Shown here one piece after another: positions 47,636 to 59,905 of a stretch of 64,000 bases of DNA. The translations under genes and the position numbers were made by a program. Within the stretch, counting starts at the first letter, position 1. Every line of letters starts with the position of its first letter. The notes beneath the pieces were generated by a model. It searched no databases. It saw only the letters and a program-made list of their open reading frames with translations, and had not been told where the DNA came from. Source of the DNA: Turnera subulata (Eukaryota > Streptophyta > Magnoliopsida > Malpighiales > Passifloraceae); NCBI GenBank assembly GCA_028386065.3, contig JAKUCV010004743.1, forward strand, positions 85,313 through 149,312, given 5' to 3'.

Positions 47636-49100
47636 GTGTGTTTCCTCTTCAGATCACCTTGGTGCATGAATCTTAGAAGCTCGGGAGTACCACCAGGAAA
47701 GCTAGATCCCGAGGTCGAGAGAAATTTTTGGGCCAAACTCCGTAGACTTCGACTCGAGAAGGAGTCAGAGGACGACACCTCAACCGAAGGAGAAATGGCT
47801 GAACATATCGAGGGAGTCCAATTCGGGCCCCGAGGAAGACCCGTCCGAGACTTCTCAATCCCAGATGCAACTCTTGCACAGTCCAGTGTGGTCCGCCCAA
47901 CTGTGCAAGCAAACAACTTTGAGCTAAAGCCGTCCCTAATCAAGATGGTCCAGCAAGATCCTTTCGGGGGCTCCCCTGTTGAAGATCCAAATCAATACTT
48001 GCAAGATTTCTTGGAAATCTGTGACACGATCAAGGTGAATGGAGCTTCGAAAGATGCTATTAAGATGCGCCTCTTTCCTTTCTCACTCAAGGATAAGGCA
48101 AAGGCGTGGTTGATGGCACAAGCTCCTGGGACATTTAATACATGGACTGCCCTATCCTAGGCTTTTCTGAAGAAATTCTTCTCCGCCCAGTAAGGCCATG
48201 ATATTTCAGAACAACATAATGGAGTTCAAACAAAAGGCCAATGAATCGTTCTACGATGCATGGGAAAGAATTAAAGATGCACTAAGAAGATGCCCACAGC
48301 ATGGCCTTCCAGATTGGCTGATTGTGGAGAAATTCTATGCTGGCCTAAACGAGACCCTCCGTGCACATGTTGATGCAGCAGCCGGAGGAGTAGCTTTAGC
48401 TAAAGATGCTGAGGATGTGTACGAACTATTTGAGCACGTCGCCAGCAACAAATTTAATTGGCCTGTAGAGATACCTGGCGAAAAAACTGTCGCCGTTCTT
48501 GAACTTGATGCTATGAGCCTGATGAACGCTAAGTTGGATGCCATCTTGAACTTGAACGGGAAAGGATAGTCCCATTCTTGTGCTAGATGTGAAGGAAGCT
48601 ATCAGGAGTGCCCAGTAGAAGGCAGCTACGAGCAAGCATGCCAGGAGCAAGTCAGTTACATCAACCAGAGGGTCCAAAAAGACCCTTACTCGAACACCTA
48701 CAACCCAGGTTGGAGGGAGCACCCTAACTTCTCCTGGAAATCTCAACAGCCTGCTTAAAATCAAACTGAAAGGGGTCCTCCCGGATTTCCTCAAAAACAA
48801 CCTGCACAGGCGTACCAACAGGTGTATCAGCAGGCTCTTAAAGATGACTTGCAATCACTACTCAAGTCATTTATGGAAGAATAACGACAGGTCGTGAGGG
48901 GGCTTTCTGACAAAATCAACAATCTTGAATGTCAGATTGCTCAAGCTAGTCCCAGTTAGGGAATTCCCGGCAGACTACCGGGCAAACCAAAAGTCAATCC
49001 GAACGCTCAATGCAATGCGATCACTCTTAGGAGTGGAACCCAATATCCGGAGCGTGAACCACCTTCTGCCCTGGTAAAAGAAGCAGAGCATGGCCAGGTT
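47636..49100 (+). pseudogene. Athila-type gag, disrupted
   Basis: The frame 47636-48160 reads FGGSPVEDPNQYLQDFLEIC and LFPFSLKDKAKAWL, then a TAG (48158-48160). A shift near 48190 moves to 48198-48569: SFYDAWERIKDALRRCPQHG, FYAGLNETLR, VDAAAGG. A decayed zinc knuckle CARCEGSYQECP (His lost) and NPGWREHPNFSW follow, then stops, then AITLRSG, which is the Athila gag-protease hinge. Gag would assemble the particle; as it stands it is broken in at least three places. Confidence 0.85.
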
Positions 49101-50368
49101 GTGCAAAAAGACAAGTCCGCAAAGCACGAGCAGGCTGTGTCAACCGAGAAAGGGAAGGAAAAGGAAGACGAAGTAAAAGCCTATGTTCCACCCATTCCTT
49201 TTCCTCAAAGACTTAACCCACTGGTCCACGACAAGAAGTTTGGATGCTTCCTAGAGATCATGAAGAAGCTCTATATAAACATTTCGTTTATTGAGGCTGT
49301 GTCCCAAATGCCCTCCTATACAAAATTCTTAAAGGACATCTTGTCCAATAAGAATAAATTAATTGATTATGGGACGGTGGCCCTGACGGAGGAATGCAGT
49401 GCTATCATCCAGAATAAGCTTCCGAATAAGTTGAAAGATCCAGGAAGTTTCTCCATCCCCTGTGACATAGGAAAAGTACACATCAAGAGAGCACTCTGCG
49501 ACCTTGGGGCAAGTGTCAGTGTAATCCCTCTGTCTGTCAGCAAGCAGCTAAACATGGGGGAAATGAAACCCACTGCTATGTCTCTCCATCTAGCAGATCG
49601 TTCAGTTAAGTATCCAATTGGCATTCTGGAAGATGTTCCCATTAAGATTGGGAAATTTTTTGTCCCAGTTGACTTTGTGGTATTGGACATGGAAGTAGAC
49701 TGCCACACTCCTCTCATCCTAGGGCGACCATTTTTAGCAACTGCTGGAGCACTCATTGATGTCAAGAACGGAAAGCTCACTTTACGAGTCGGATCTGAAG
49801 AGAATAGTTTCGATGTCGAGGAAGCAATGCAAAAAGGATTCTCAGATGACTCATGCTACCGAATCAACGTCATTGAAGAAGCAGTCAAAGAAGTTTTCGC
49901 ACAGTAATACTGTGCAGACCCACTTTTGGCATGCATATCTCAAAATAAGAACATGGGAGATCCAAATCTTGAGATTGCAGAATATGCGTGCCAGTTTGAA
50001 ATCTTGTCACCGGTGCTTGCAGAAGAGGCTATAATATTTGAAAAGCTGGACAAGTCACTGGATGACCCACCCCAAGAACCACTTTCGACGGGTGAGTTGA
50101 AGCCTCCACCTACTAAACCCTGTTATGCACTCCTCGAACCAAATTCCACATACCAAGAGGTCATAAATGCAGGTTTTATGAAGGGAGAATAAGAGAAGTT
50201 GCAGAAAGATATGGGTCGACATAAGAAGACAATTGAGTATTCTTCTGATATGATAGGGATTAATCCCTCAGTTTATACTCACAGAGTCTTGCTGCCCAAG
50301 CCTTTCGATCCTGGAGAGCCTCCCAAACAAGAGGTAATGCAGCCATTCTCCAACCCGCCTTCGGCATA
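49101..50368 (+). pseudogene. Athila-type protease and truncated RT start
   Basis: The frame 49101-49907 carries PPIPFPQRL, then DIGKVHIKRALCDLGASVSV (aspartic protease active site with DLGAS for the usual DTGAS), VVLDMEVD and LILGRPFLATAGALIDV. A stop at 49907 interrupts. The frame 49926-50192 continues the linker, and after a further stop GINPSVYTHRVLLPKPFDP reads like the RT N-terminus (GISPxxCMHRIxLE). Pol then stops abruptly near 50340-50370 and is replaced by the 3' noncoding part. The deletion removes RT, RNase H and integrase. Confidence 0.85.
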
Positions 50369-51930
50369 AAGAATCTAACGTCCAGCTACAAGACGTTAAA
50401 GAAGCGCTTCGTGGGAGGCAACCCGCAATTTTTCATCAATAAAGAAGTCATCCCCATGACAGCCCCAAGAAGGAGAAAAACAGGTTCTATCTTTCCTTTC
50501 TATATTCTGGTGCAGTGAGGACACTGCACATTTCAGGTTTGGGGGGGCAAATAGATTATTTATTTTTTTAAAAAAAAAAATTTATCTTTTCAGCATGCAT
50601 GAATAAATTTTTCAAATTTTGTTTTTGTTATTTTCTTTGCATGAATAAAACTTTCTTGTAAATTGCAAATCACTCAATTGGGTTTATTGGTTCCGACTTG
50701 ACAATTGAATAGGAAATTCAACATTTATCCCATGTTTGTCAGGCATCCTCAGGCTTGCATTGGCCTTGAAGTGAAAAATTCGATTTGGGCCGGGTAATAT
50801 CTTTCTGAGCCGCGATGTTATTTGATTCACGTTATCCGACTAACTCTTTTTCGCTGTTTCTTTTCTTATAAAAAAACTTGGCATTAATAACAGGTCTTAG
50901 AACAGGTTCATGACTCGGTCGAGGCAAAATTTTTACAAGGACATTTTCTTAAGGACATGATTAAGGCATTTTTCTTCTTTGGTTTGTAAAGTAACCTTTA
51001 GACATAGCTAGCCCGTGTACACTTTTTCCCTTGCTAACCTTTTCGGGCCCGTATTGATAACCATAATTTCTTTCATACCTGCATCTTCCCACCTTCGCCT
51101 TTTGAAACCTTGGCTATCATAACATTTCTTTTTCTTTTTCCATCCCTTTATGCATGTTGCTCGAATTATTTTGTGTCTTTAATTCTAGTCTCATATGAGT
51201 TGGATTTTGGTTCTTCTATATAGGCACTACACAGAGAGCCTGTGTCGATTCTGGAGCAGTATTGTTCAAAAGAAAAAAATTCACAAAAGAGAAAAATGGG
51301 GGCAATAAAGAGAGAGTATTCCTTTATCATGCAAATTGATTGTCCCTATTTTTATCAAAAAAAAAAAGAAAAAAAACTCCACAAACAGCTTGAAAAAAAG
51401 AGGATTCTCCAGTTTGCACTCAATTTAGAACCATTCAAAAAAGAGAGTTCATTCGGCTAGATGTTAAAGCACAAATTTTTCTTTTGAGGACTTGCATCTC
51501 TTGTTTTTCCCTTTTTCCCATTTCTTGTTAACCTTTAACCAAGCCCCGTTACAACCTTAACAAGTCCTTTTGATCCTTTCGATTAGTGTCCTTGTCATTA
51601 CTGGAGATCGAAGAGTAAACCTGCTTATTTGACCTTGTTTCTTTTCTTTAATAAAATGCCAAGACTAACCTACTTTTTTCAGCAAAATTGAGGAAGGAGA
51701 ATTTGTTCAAATGATGTCGCTGCCCGGTTAGGTGAAATTCGGTTCTAATTGTATTTCTCCCATTGAGGCTCTTTGCAGATCGGAAATCTTGACTCCTTAG
51801 GAAATTTTTGGAAGGATTTTTCTGTGAGTTTGGATTAGTCGGATTGGTTTGCCCGTGTTGAGTGATTTCCTTTTTACCCTCGTTTTCACGTTATTTGCTT
51901 GGGGACAAGCAAAAGTCTAAGTTTGGGGCG
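50369..51930 (+). other. Athila-type 3' noncoding region
   Basis: Contains AAGCGCTTCGTGGGAGGCAA, a G7 stretch near 50545 (second PPT-like tract) and long AT-rich sequence, ending in the PPT AGTTTGGGGCG. No protein-coding content. Confidence 0.75.
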
Positions 51931-53456
51931 TGAAGTGTGAATATTTTACACATCATTTGGGGTTTATTTCATACCTTTTTGTTTCCCTTTTAGTTTTATT
52001 TTATTTTATTCTTGCATTTTATTTTACTAAATCTTTAATAAATTCTCATCCTAGTTTTCGAGGACCTTTTTGCAGGAAAATATGAATTCTTGGCCATTTT
52101 GAAATAAAGCTAGTGAGATATGGACTCGTTTGGAAGATGTGAAGGAATGAGGGATGCATGTGATTTTTGTTGGCCAAGTCAAAACCGATTGTTCCTACAT
52201 CCATGCAATCTTGTTTTGAAAATTGATTTGGAAAATACAAAGATCAAGCCCAGGATCATTTCAAATTGCCACCTAGCATGGAATGTCAAATCTTCTCTTT
52301 TTGATCACGTGATATCATCAAATTTTTTTGGAAATTTTAAAAACCAAATGATTTCTTCCTAGCCACGTGGTCCCTCCTCCACCAAGTTGAAGAAAAGAAG
52401 TTAGCAAGACTAAGTCTTGCTCCCTTTTTACACGCATGGCCTAGTATTTGGCTTGGCATGCTTTCCATCCTCCCACTACTATATAAAGCCTCGCAGGAAG
52501 ATAAATGGGGGGACTTCCAACTTTGGCAGCTCGTCATACTCACGCTTTAGGCTTAGGTTTATAGTTATTTTATTTCCTTGTAAAGCAAACACTTTTCTTT
52601 AATTTACTAGATTAATTTGAGCTGAGCATTTCTTGGGAAGGGCTCGTCATCTGTTCAAGGTTGGTCTTTTCATTTTGTAATTTATTTCTTCACTTGAATA
52701 ACAATGATGAATTATTTTTCAAATAATTGTCCCTTCTCAAATCATGTCTAGCTAATTTCATAATCTAGGATTAGGGGATGATCTTGTCATTATTTTCATG
52801 CAAACTAAATTAAAATATTATTTCCTTAAATTATTTCTTCTTTGATCTGGTCTTTGATGCTCAATTAAGTTAGTTGCCTGATCAACAATTAGCTTAAATC
52901 CATAATAGGAGACTGTTAAGTGACAGCGTCAGTTTCCTATAGAAAACCTTAGACCGGGCTTTAGGAACCGACCTCGGGAGGGACGTACTTTCTATTGGAG
53001 ACTTAAAGGTAAGAACTTAAAGCTCTTAATTTATTTCAACACTGGCAGAATGGATAGTGGAGATAAGTTAGGAAGGGGTTTTACGGCTTACGGAAGTAGG
53101 CTATTGATCTAGTTGAGTTTACCGGTTCTTTCAAAGAAGAGTATTTTTAGGACTTAATATCAGATCTACACAGGCATGTCATGTAGTGACAGAACACGGC
53201 TTGGTTGTATTGCACTTAATTGCATGGAAATTGTGGCAAGGGATTCCCCGAACTCCTAGGTGTTTTCTCATCATTGTCATCTCATTTATTATTCTTGTTC
53301 TTTTCTTTTCCAAGTTTATTACACCATTCAATCGACTCCTCTTTGAGGCTTAATTTTCTAGATAATCATATATCACATTGTTAATAGTACTTAGCAAAGA
53401 TCCCTGTGAGACAACCTTGGTACTACAACACCCTGTATACTTGCATGAGGCTATCA
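51931..53456 (+). repeat. Athila-type 3' LTR
   Basis: Near-identical to 46013-47536. It starts TGAAGTGTG where the 5' LTR has TGATGTGTG, and ends GGCTATCA before the second ATAGT. Confidence 0.92.
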
Positions 53457-53461
53457 ATAGT
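53457..53461 (+). repeat. Athila-type target-site duplication, right
   Basis: ATAGT, identical to 46008-46012. Confidence 0.85.
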
Positions 53462-53679
53462 GGATGTACCACTAAAACCGACATCGACAACCAAGGTCAA
53501 AATTTTATTTTCGGGTCTTTCCGACCCTTAGCATTGAGGTGCTGGCCTATCGGATCCATATCGACACCTATATGAATGCAACTTGTCAAAAACAGTTTAA
53601 AAACAACACAAAATGAGGAACAGGCTTGCGCACAACAATCACATCAAGACACTTGTTTGAGAACCCCAAAGACCTAAAG
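53462..53679 (-). other. Chromovirus leader after the primer site
   Basis: All that remains between the chromovirus primer site and the Athila-type insertion. No gag motif can be read; joined to 46007 it leads straight into the protease region, so gag was lost before the Athila-type insertion. Confidence 0.6.
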
Positions 53680-53695
53680 CCTGCTCCGTTACCAA
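53680..53695 (-). other. Primer-binding site of the chromovirus
   Basis: TTGGTAACGGAGCAGG on the minus strand, 2 nt after the LTR end TTTCA; tRNA-Met type with one or two changes. Confidence 0.7.
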
Positions 53696-53697
53696 GC

Positions 53698-56600
53698 TGA
53701 AACGACTGCATCCCAAAACCAAATGTACAAAACATAAATAATAGGAAAAGACAAAATGCCCTTGAGTCTAGGGATGCCAAAAAAACCTCCAAGTAAAATG
53801 ACTCATCAATATTACATAATAGCAAAATAAACATCGGGATACTAAAAGACTCAAAAATAAATCAGGCTCAACAAGCCAAGTAAACACCGGAAAACCAACT
53901 GGGATAACAAATGATCAATCCAAAAATAACAAAACTGCATCCCAATAAGTTATGCAGCGGAAATCAATAACGAGTCCCACGACAAATGCAGACATATGAA
54001 GTGTCAACCTATGGATCCGTCCCCAAAGGAAAGTAGGCACAGCTACCTGAATGCGTCCCTGATCCACGATCGGTTAACCTGTGTAAAAATTGTGAGGGGG
54101 TGAGACCAACCACTGTCTCACCACAAACAAATAAACCAGAATATACTAGTACAATTCAACCACGAATACATCAGTATCTGGCAATAACAGCCATAGTGCA
54201 CAAACAAGGCATAGTGCACAATACAAAGTCAAAATCAGACTTTATTCCCATGCTTATCATTAATCGACTTATTAGAGCTATGTTTAATTATATCATTAGC
54301 GTTGGGAAATTTATTAAGGCCCTCTACTGTGTGCGTCGAGCACGGTAGCAACTGGCCAGCTCCCCAGGGCGTAAGCCCAACATAGAACATATATTTATAT
54401 ATCAGTACACCGGAATGGGTAAGTTCCGACAAAAGAAAACCACTAACAACCAAGTGGCCGACAGCTCTAGGAGGGGTGCTCTCCTCAAAGGAACATATAT
54501 AAACAAGAATCTTGTGGCACACCCGTCAGTCCCCAAGCCGCCAGCTCTATGAGGGGTGCTCTTACCAAAAGAATAGGTAATAACAAATAACCAAGGGGTA
54601 CACCCGACAATCCCCAAAGCGCCAGCTCTGTGAGGGGTACTCTCACTAATATACTAATCAAGGGGCGTACCTGTCAATCCCCTCGTTGCTGTCTCTGTGA
54701 ATACAACTCACTATAATAACAGGACCCGAGGGGTACCCTCTCTGCCTCTCGGTGCTACCGGTCAACAGCCCCACAGTAGAACATATATTATTCAAGATCA
54801 TTAATTACCAGTTATGCCTTAAGTATAAAGTGATCCTCAAAGTGTGTATACAGGTGTTGTGCCACCAAAGATAGTCTCTAAGCCGAGCCTAAAGCTCTCA
54901 TTAACATATGATATAGGCAAGACAGCTCATATTATAAAATAAAGCGATACCAGTTCATAAACAACTAACATGGCATTGTCAGCCCATAACAATTAACATG
55001 GCATCATCAGCTCACAACAATTAACATGGCACCATCAACTCATAACAATTTATGTGGCATCATCAGTTCATAATAATTAACATGGCATCAAAGTATATAC
55101 ATATACAATTAGGCACATAACACAGTCAGAGCATGAATCACATCAAGCTAAAACAGACATACAAGGCTTGCAACATTAAACCATTTACCATACCATGTAC
55201 CAAGCCTGCCAACCTGAGTACCGTAGGCAGTAAAACATATCAAGGTTTATATGTCCTCACCTTGGCCATAACGATTGCCTCGGAAGCTAAAGCCACAATC
55301 CGCCTCACATTCCTATGCACGTAGCATCCTACGAACAGATACAACATATAAGATTTTATTCATGAGTTACATGAATGCATGCTAAAGCTATGATCTCGAA
55401 TTTAACCCCGTGACACTAGGCCCATACCATAATATCAGTGTCCAAGCCCAAATAATTCTTGTAAATCTCATCGATCCCATTTTCGAATCCATCGCCCACT
55501 AGTGTAATGACTTGATCAAATCAAAGGCCTACTTATATTACCAAGTTAACCATTGGGTCTAGAACTCAATTCACGCATTCCTCTAAGTTTGGGCCTAAAG
55601 CCTATCACAAGTTAATTACTTTTAACTGGGCCTAAAGTCCACAAGGTCACTGGGCTTAAAGCCCATCTCTTATAATCCATTTTTATCACTTAAAGGTCAT
55701 AGAGTTTCGTTAATGGGCCTGAGCCCAGTTTCCTAACTCCCGTTTTAAAAACTTACCCGAGCCCAAGAATACCCGACCTAGGAGTTCTATGCCCGTCGGA
55801 CTTAACCCGCCCACTTCACTCAACTTGTCATACTCGGTTTCCACTATTTCCATTTCTTTCTGATACATGGATTACAAACTTTCCCGTACATGATTTGTAC
55901 AGAGTTAAATACAAGCCTAACCGGGAATTACCATTAATAACTGGACAAGGAATCGTCTTGCCGAAACCGTGCGCGAACTCCGCCGAAAAGAACCCGAGCT
56001 CGCCGGAGCAGTACCCTAACGCCGGATTCCGGTCGGATCTCGCCGGAAAAACTTATAACACTCCAAAACACTCAACAACACACAACTGACAGTTCTGCCA
56101 AAACCATCCCACAACCAAACAACTTTGAAATCACCCAAACAGCAAAATCAAAGTACCAAAACGAATTTATGAAAGGACGGAGGCATCGGATCCTTACCGG
56201 AATACTCCTCAGTGCACGACAGGAACAGATCCTTGCACCAATGGCCTCGAATCCGCTCTAAAATCCACGAACCTGAGCCGATCCGCTTCGAGTTCTGCCC
56301 GGAGATAATAACACCCGAGAACCTCCACCAGCAGTGAAACCTCACCGGCGAACACTAACTCACCTGCTGCAACCACCACACAAACCCCCCACGAATCCGT
56401 CACTGTCTACGAACCAACAGCGCCGCCACCACAACCACTATACACCCGTCGTCACCAGCAACAACCACCCGATCCGGCCACCGACACACACACAACCACC
56501 AATCAAAATCGGTACGAAGAGAAAAGAAGATGGAAGAGGGAAAGGAGTCGACTCGGAAGCTTACCGGACCAGATGGTAGCACGACAGCTCGATTCCACCA

Positions 56601-57271
56601 CCGACTCCCATCACGCGTGCAAGAACCGAGGTGAACCTCAGGTCTTCCGTGCATAGAGCTCGATCCGAGTCTAACCTCCTCACACCTCTCTCTACTGACT
56701 AACGACGGCAAGGCGTGCACAAGTCCACAATAGCGGCGCGGCGGCGTGCCGACTACCAAAGAGAAGAAAGAAAGAAAAAGAAAGGGTAGAGAAAAGAGAG
56801 AGATAGGGTAATTGGCAGCAGCCTAGTGAGAGAGAAGAGAAATAAGAAAATGAAGAGAGAGAGAGAGAGAGAAGAAGACGTTTATATACCTAGGTTAACC
56901 CTAGGGTTCCACTGTTTGCAAAACGACATCGTTTTGGTTATCCAAAACGGCGTCGTTTCCACTTCCTAGCCTCTTAGGTCAACGCGCTCTTCCAACCTGG
57001 TCAAAACACTGCTCATCCTGAGTTTTATGTTTATACTCTCCCGAAACTACGTAGTTTTGGTTAAAACTACCTCAAACTCTGAGTTTTATCTCCAAACTCA
57101 AACTCAAACTAAACGAACTCCTAAAGAACAAACGGAACCACCATAAAAGAGATAATTCCAAGAAAAGAATTAATTTCTTGTCCAAAAACTCGAAAATATT
57201 TCGAGGGTAAAAATTGGAATTAAAATTCCAGAAATTTCATAAATTAATTATGCAAAAATCGAGACGTTACA
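53698..57271 (-). repeat. Chromovirus 5' LTR (right)
   Basis: Matches 38800-42505. It lacks the 158-bp block present there and carries an extra copy of the AACATGGCATCATC-type unit near 55050-55090. Confidence 0.88.
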
Positions 57272-57869
57272 AAATCTGCCACCATCCTCAAATGTGGTGT
57301 GGGAGAGACCAGAGAGGGGCTGTATTATGTTGAACTTGGCCTCTCATGGCGGCGCAACTGATGCGCATATGGCTACTGTAGGAGTGTTCAGGAGCCATAC
57401 TGGTCAATGGATGGGCGGTTTTGGGGCAGTTTTAGGGGATTGCTCAGAGGTGAAGTCGGATTTTTGGGGCCTTTTAATAGGGCTTCAAGAGGCAAGAAAG
57501 TTTGAAGGGTGCATTTTTATTGTTGAGACCCCTTCACGATTAGTTTTTGAATACATAACCACTGCCTTGGACCCAGATATGGATGTTGATGAGATAATCT
57601 GGGAAACCAAGGCCCTTTTGAACTGCGATAGGCAGATCCAGTTCCGGGTTGTAGATAGAGCAGCCAATTCTTGTGCAGTAACATTAGCTGAGTTGGCTTC
57701 ATCTTTTAGCCTAGGAGTAACAATACTGGAACTCTACCAATTGTAAATCAACTTCTGGTGGAACAGGCGATTGAGGCCTGAATTATTTTGTAGCATTTTG
57801 TAACTGATGTTTTGTAGCAGTTTGTAACTGCTATTTTGGTAATATATATCTCATTTCCCACAAAAAAAA
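57272..57869 (+). mobile_element. L1-type LINE, 3' part (RNase H and tail)
   Basis: Continues the L1 frame cut at 38799 and ends with an A8 tract (57862-57869), directly followed by the second target copy GGGAGGGGAA. Confidence 0.88.
57277..57746 (+). pseudogene. L1 ORF2, RNase H domain (C-terminus)
   Basis: Reads LPPSSNVVWERPERGCIMLN in phase with the broken end at 38799. The RNase H pattern then follows: MLNLASHGGATD (the first catalytic Asp seems replaced), G-V-F-R-S-H-T-G-Q-W-M-G-G, V-K-S-D-F-W-G-L-L-I-G-L (Glu replaced by Asp), FIVETPSRLVFEYI and the final VDRAANSCAVTLAELAS. It ends at the stop near 57746. Frame is intact here but catalytic residues look changed. Confidence 0.8.
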
Positions 57870-57879
57870 GGGAGGGGAA

Positions 57880-59570
57880 TCAAGGATCAACTTAGAACCA
57901 AGGAAAACATGGGTAAAGGATGGATGGGAAGAAAATGAAAGAAAAGAATGTACCATTCACTTATTTGGTAAGGAACTTTTTTATTTATGAGTAGAGATGG
58001 TATGAGTATTATCTACTCAACCTATTTTTTAAAAATTTGGATTGAATAATGGATAGGCAATAAAATTTAAATGCTAGTAGGCCAACCTCATTTTGGCACC
58101 GATTCTATTAAAATTTTATAATTAAAATTTTAATTTTAAAAAACCTAATTTCTATTCCTTCTGATGCTCTTATTCTTTCAACACCATACACCGCTGTGAA
58201 CCGCCATAAAAAAATTGAAGAAGTAATCTGTGTCGTCATCTTTCCGATCAAATTCTCTTATCTCGTCCTTGGTCTCTTTATCTCTTGGGTGAGTTTGATA
58301 GCATACTATTTTAAACTCCTCTTCAACCGCTCCTTGCCGATTAACAATTGTACACCTCAAATTCATCTTATGTCCACTTCTCTCTTCCCTTCATATTTTC
58401 ATTTCCCGTCTATATTCTAATTGCATATAAATCAAATTGACTTATTATATATTTATTTTCTATGTTAATTAAAACAATTTTTCACTATTTTAAAAAGCAC
58501 ATGAAGACGGTACTCAGAGTAGCCTCAAAGAAATTAAAGAATAAACATATTATAAAGTGAACATGGCACAAAACAATAATACACCAAATAAAAAGAAATG
58601 AAATTGGTGATTACAACCAATTGTGTTAGATGGAAAATAACTCCTCCCCAAGAATTAAGAGTCTTTAAAGGATAACACCAAAATATATAAGAAAAACCAC
58701 ATTACAAAGCCTTAATGTACCAGAAAGCCAAGATAAGAGAAAGATAAAGAATCTTGTATGTAGACAGTTGCTTATTTTTTAAAAGAAGTTTGTTTTTAGT
58801 AAGCCAAATAAATCACACAATTGCCATACCTATAAATTACAATCATCGATGAGGAAGCAGAACCAGAAAGGAAAGGCCACTAACATACCGTTATAAGATG
58901 GAAGTTGGCATGGCCCATGAGACATTTCACCATCTACTAATTTTGTGTCAAACTAATTGATCAGAAGGGAAATGGAGAAAGAGGTGATGGACCGTCTCAA
59001 TTTCCTTGCATTAATCAACTTCTTTAAATATAATGTAGGAGACAACTGAAATGGTCTATGCGCCAAGGGGGTTGGGCACAATCCGTCAAATAAGAGGATT
59101 GGAATTTTGATTTGAGGAAGTGTCATTTTTGAGTTTTAGGCTAACAATCGTGTGAAGTTAGAATCAACATGCTCGGAAGAGAAACAAGGAGTAACGATAT
59201 TGCGCTATAATGGAGAAGATTTTTCTTCCTGAATAGAAGGTAAAGACCCAATCCCTCGCATTACTCGTTTACAAACTGTAGCACACTCAAGTTCTTTATT
59301 ACACATGAATTTCTAATACCATTATTTTAGATGATTATATATCTTATTTGTTTATTGATTATTTTAAAAGTTTCACAAAGTAGTTTTTGATGTTGAAAAG
59401 AATAGAAGAGCTACTTCAAAAGTGTGGGATGATTTTGAAATAGTAAAGGAAGATGACCAAATGATATTTGTTAGGATATTCTGTGAAGTGCAGTTATAAC
59501 ACTTTAGATTTTAAGAGATACTTGAAAATTTTATTTATTTGTGGAACAACATGAAAGCTCCTGAAGCTCT
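57880..59570. other. AT-rich spacer
   Basis: No gene, domain or recognisable element seen. Confidence 0.55.
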
Positions 59571-59574
59571 ATGT

Positions 59575-59800
59575 TTTTTTTTGGAGGATTTGCAATACCT
59601 ATGTAGAGAATTATGATGGATATCTTATCTTGTTAAACAATTTAAAACTTGTTCTTATTTGAACATGACATCTAATACTTAATAACTATATGGAACACTA
59701 AATTTTGTATTACTGTATGCAACACTTGTTTTTATAAACAAATAATTAAATTATTATATTTATTAACAACAGCTTGCTAAGTATCCCTAAGAATATCAAA
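59575..59800 (+). repeat. Diverged direct repeat, copy 1
   Basis: Shares ordered blocks with 60620-60889: AGAATTATGATGGATATCTT, TTTAAAACTT, CTTAATAA, AATAATTAAATTATTATATT and GCTAAGTATC. Divergence is considerable. It could be one end of a decayed element. Confidence 0.5.
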
Positions 59801-59905
59801 ATCGGACTCCACATACTTGGCACTGCCGCCGCCAATATTGAAGCTCCACTCAACGGCGTCGGAGTTCTAGTCCCTTTACTATCAAACTCTCACATCTCCC
59901 AATAG
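59780..59905 (+). pseudogene. Exon-like fragment between the direct repeats (unidentified)
   Basis: A short open stretch reads IKIGLHILGTAAANIEAPLN then GVGVLVPLLSNSHISQ and ends at a TAG overlapping a GGTAAAC donor-like site. Positions 59820-59870 are GC-rich with a GCCGCCGCC run, unlike the neighbours. I cannot name a parent gene and it may be chance. Confidence 0.25.

Larger units (their letters stand above)
46013..53456 (+). mobile_element. Athila-type Ty3/gypsy element, non-autonomous
   Basis: LTRs 46013-47536 and 51931-53456 differ at few positions. Perfect 5-bp duplication ATAGT. The primer site TGGCGCCGTTGCCGGGG is typical of the Athila/Tat group. The internal region (4.4 kb) has Athila-type gag and protease, then only the first few dozen codons of RT. 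RT core, RNase H, integrase and any env-like frame are missing. The 3' segment AAGCGCTTCGTGGGAGGCAA and the PPT AGTTTGGGGCG are also Athila-like. Gag carries stops and a frameshift. Confidence 0.92.
38800..57271 (-). mobile_element. Tekay/Del-type chromovirus, minus strand, decayed
   Basis: Read on the minus strand the element starts TGTAACGTCTCG at 57271 and ends CATTTCA at 38800. Its two LTRs are about 3.6-3.7 kb. The primer site TTGGTAACGGAGCAGG (53695-53680) follows the 5' LTR by 2 nt. A block with GGACGAAATTTTCATAAG (within 42540-42506) precedes the 3' LTR. Protease, RT, RNase H and integrase remnants lie between 45.9 and 43.4 kb in the expected pol order; gag is essentially gone. An Athila-type element sits inside. 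Frames are riddled with stops. Confidence 0.88.
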
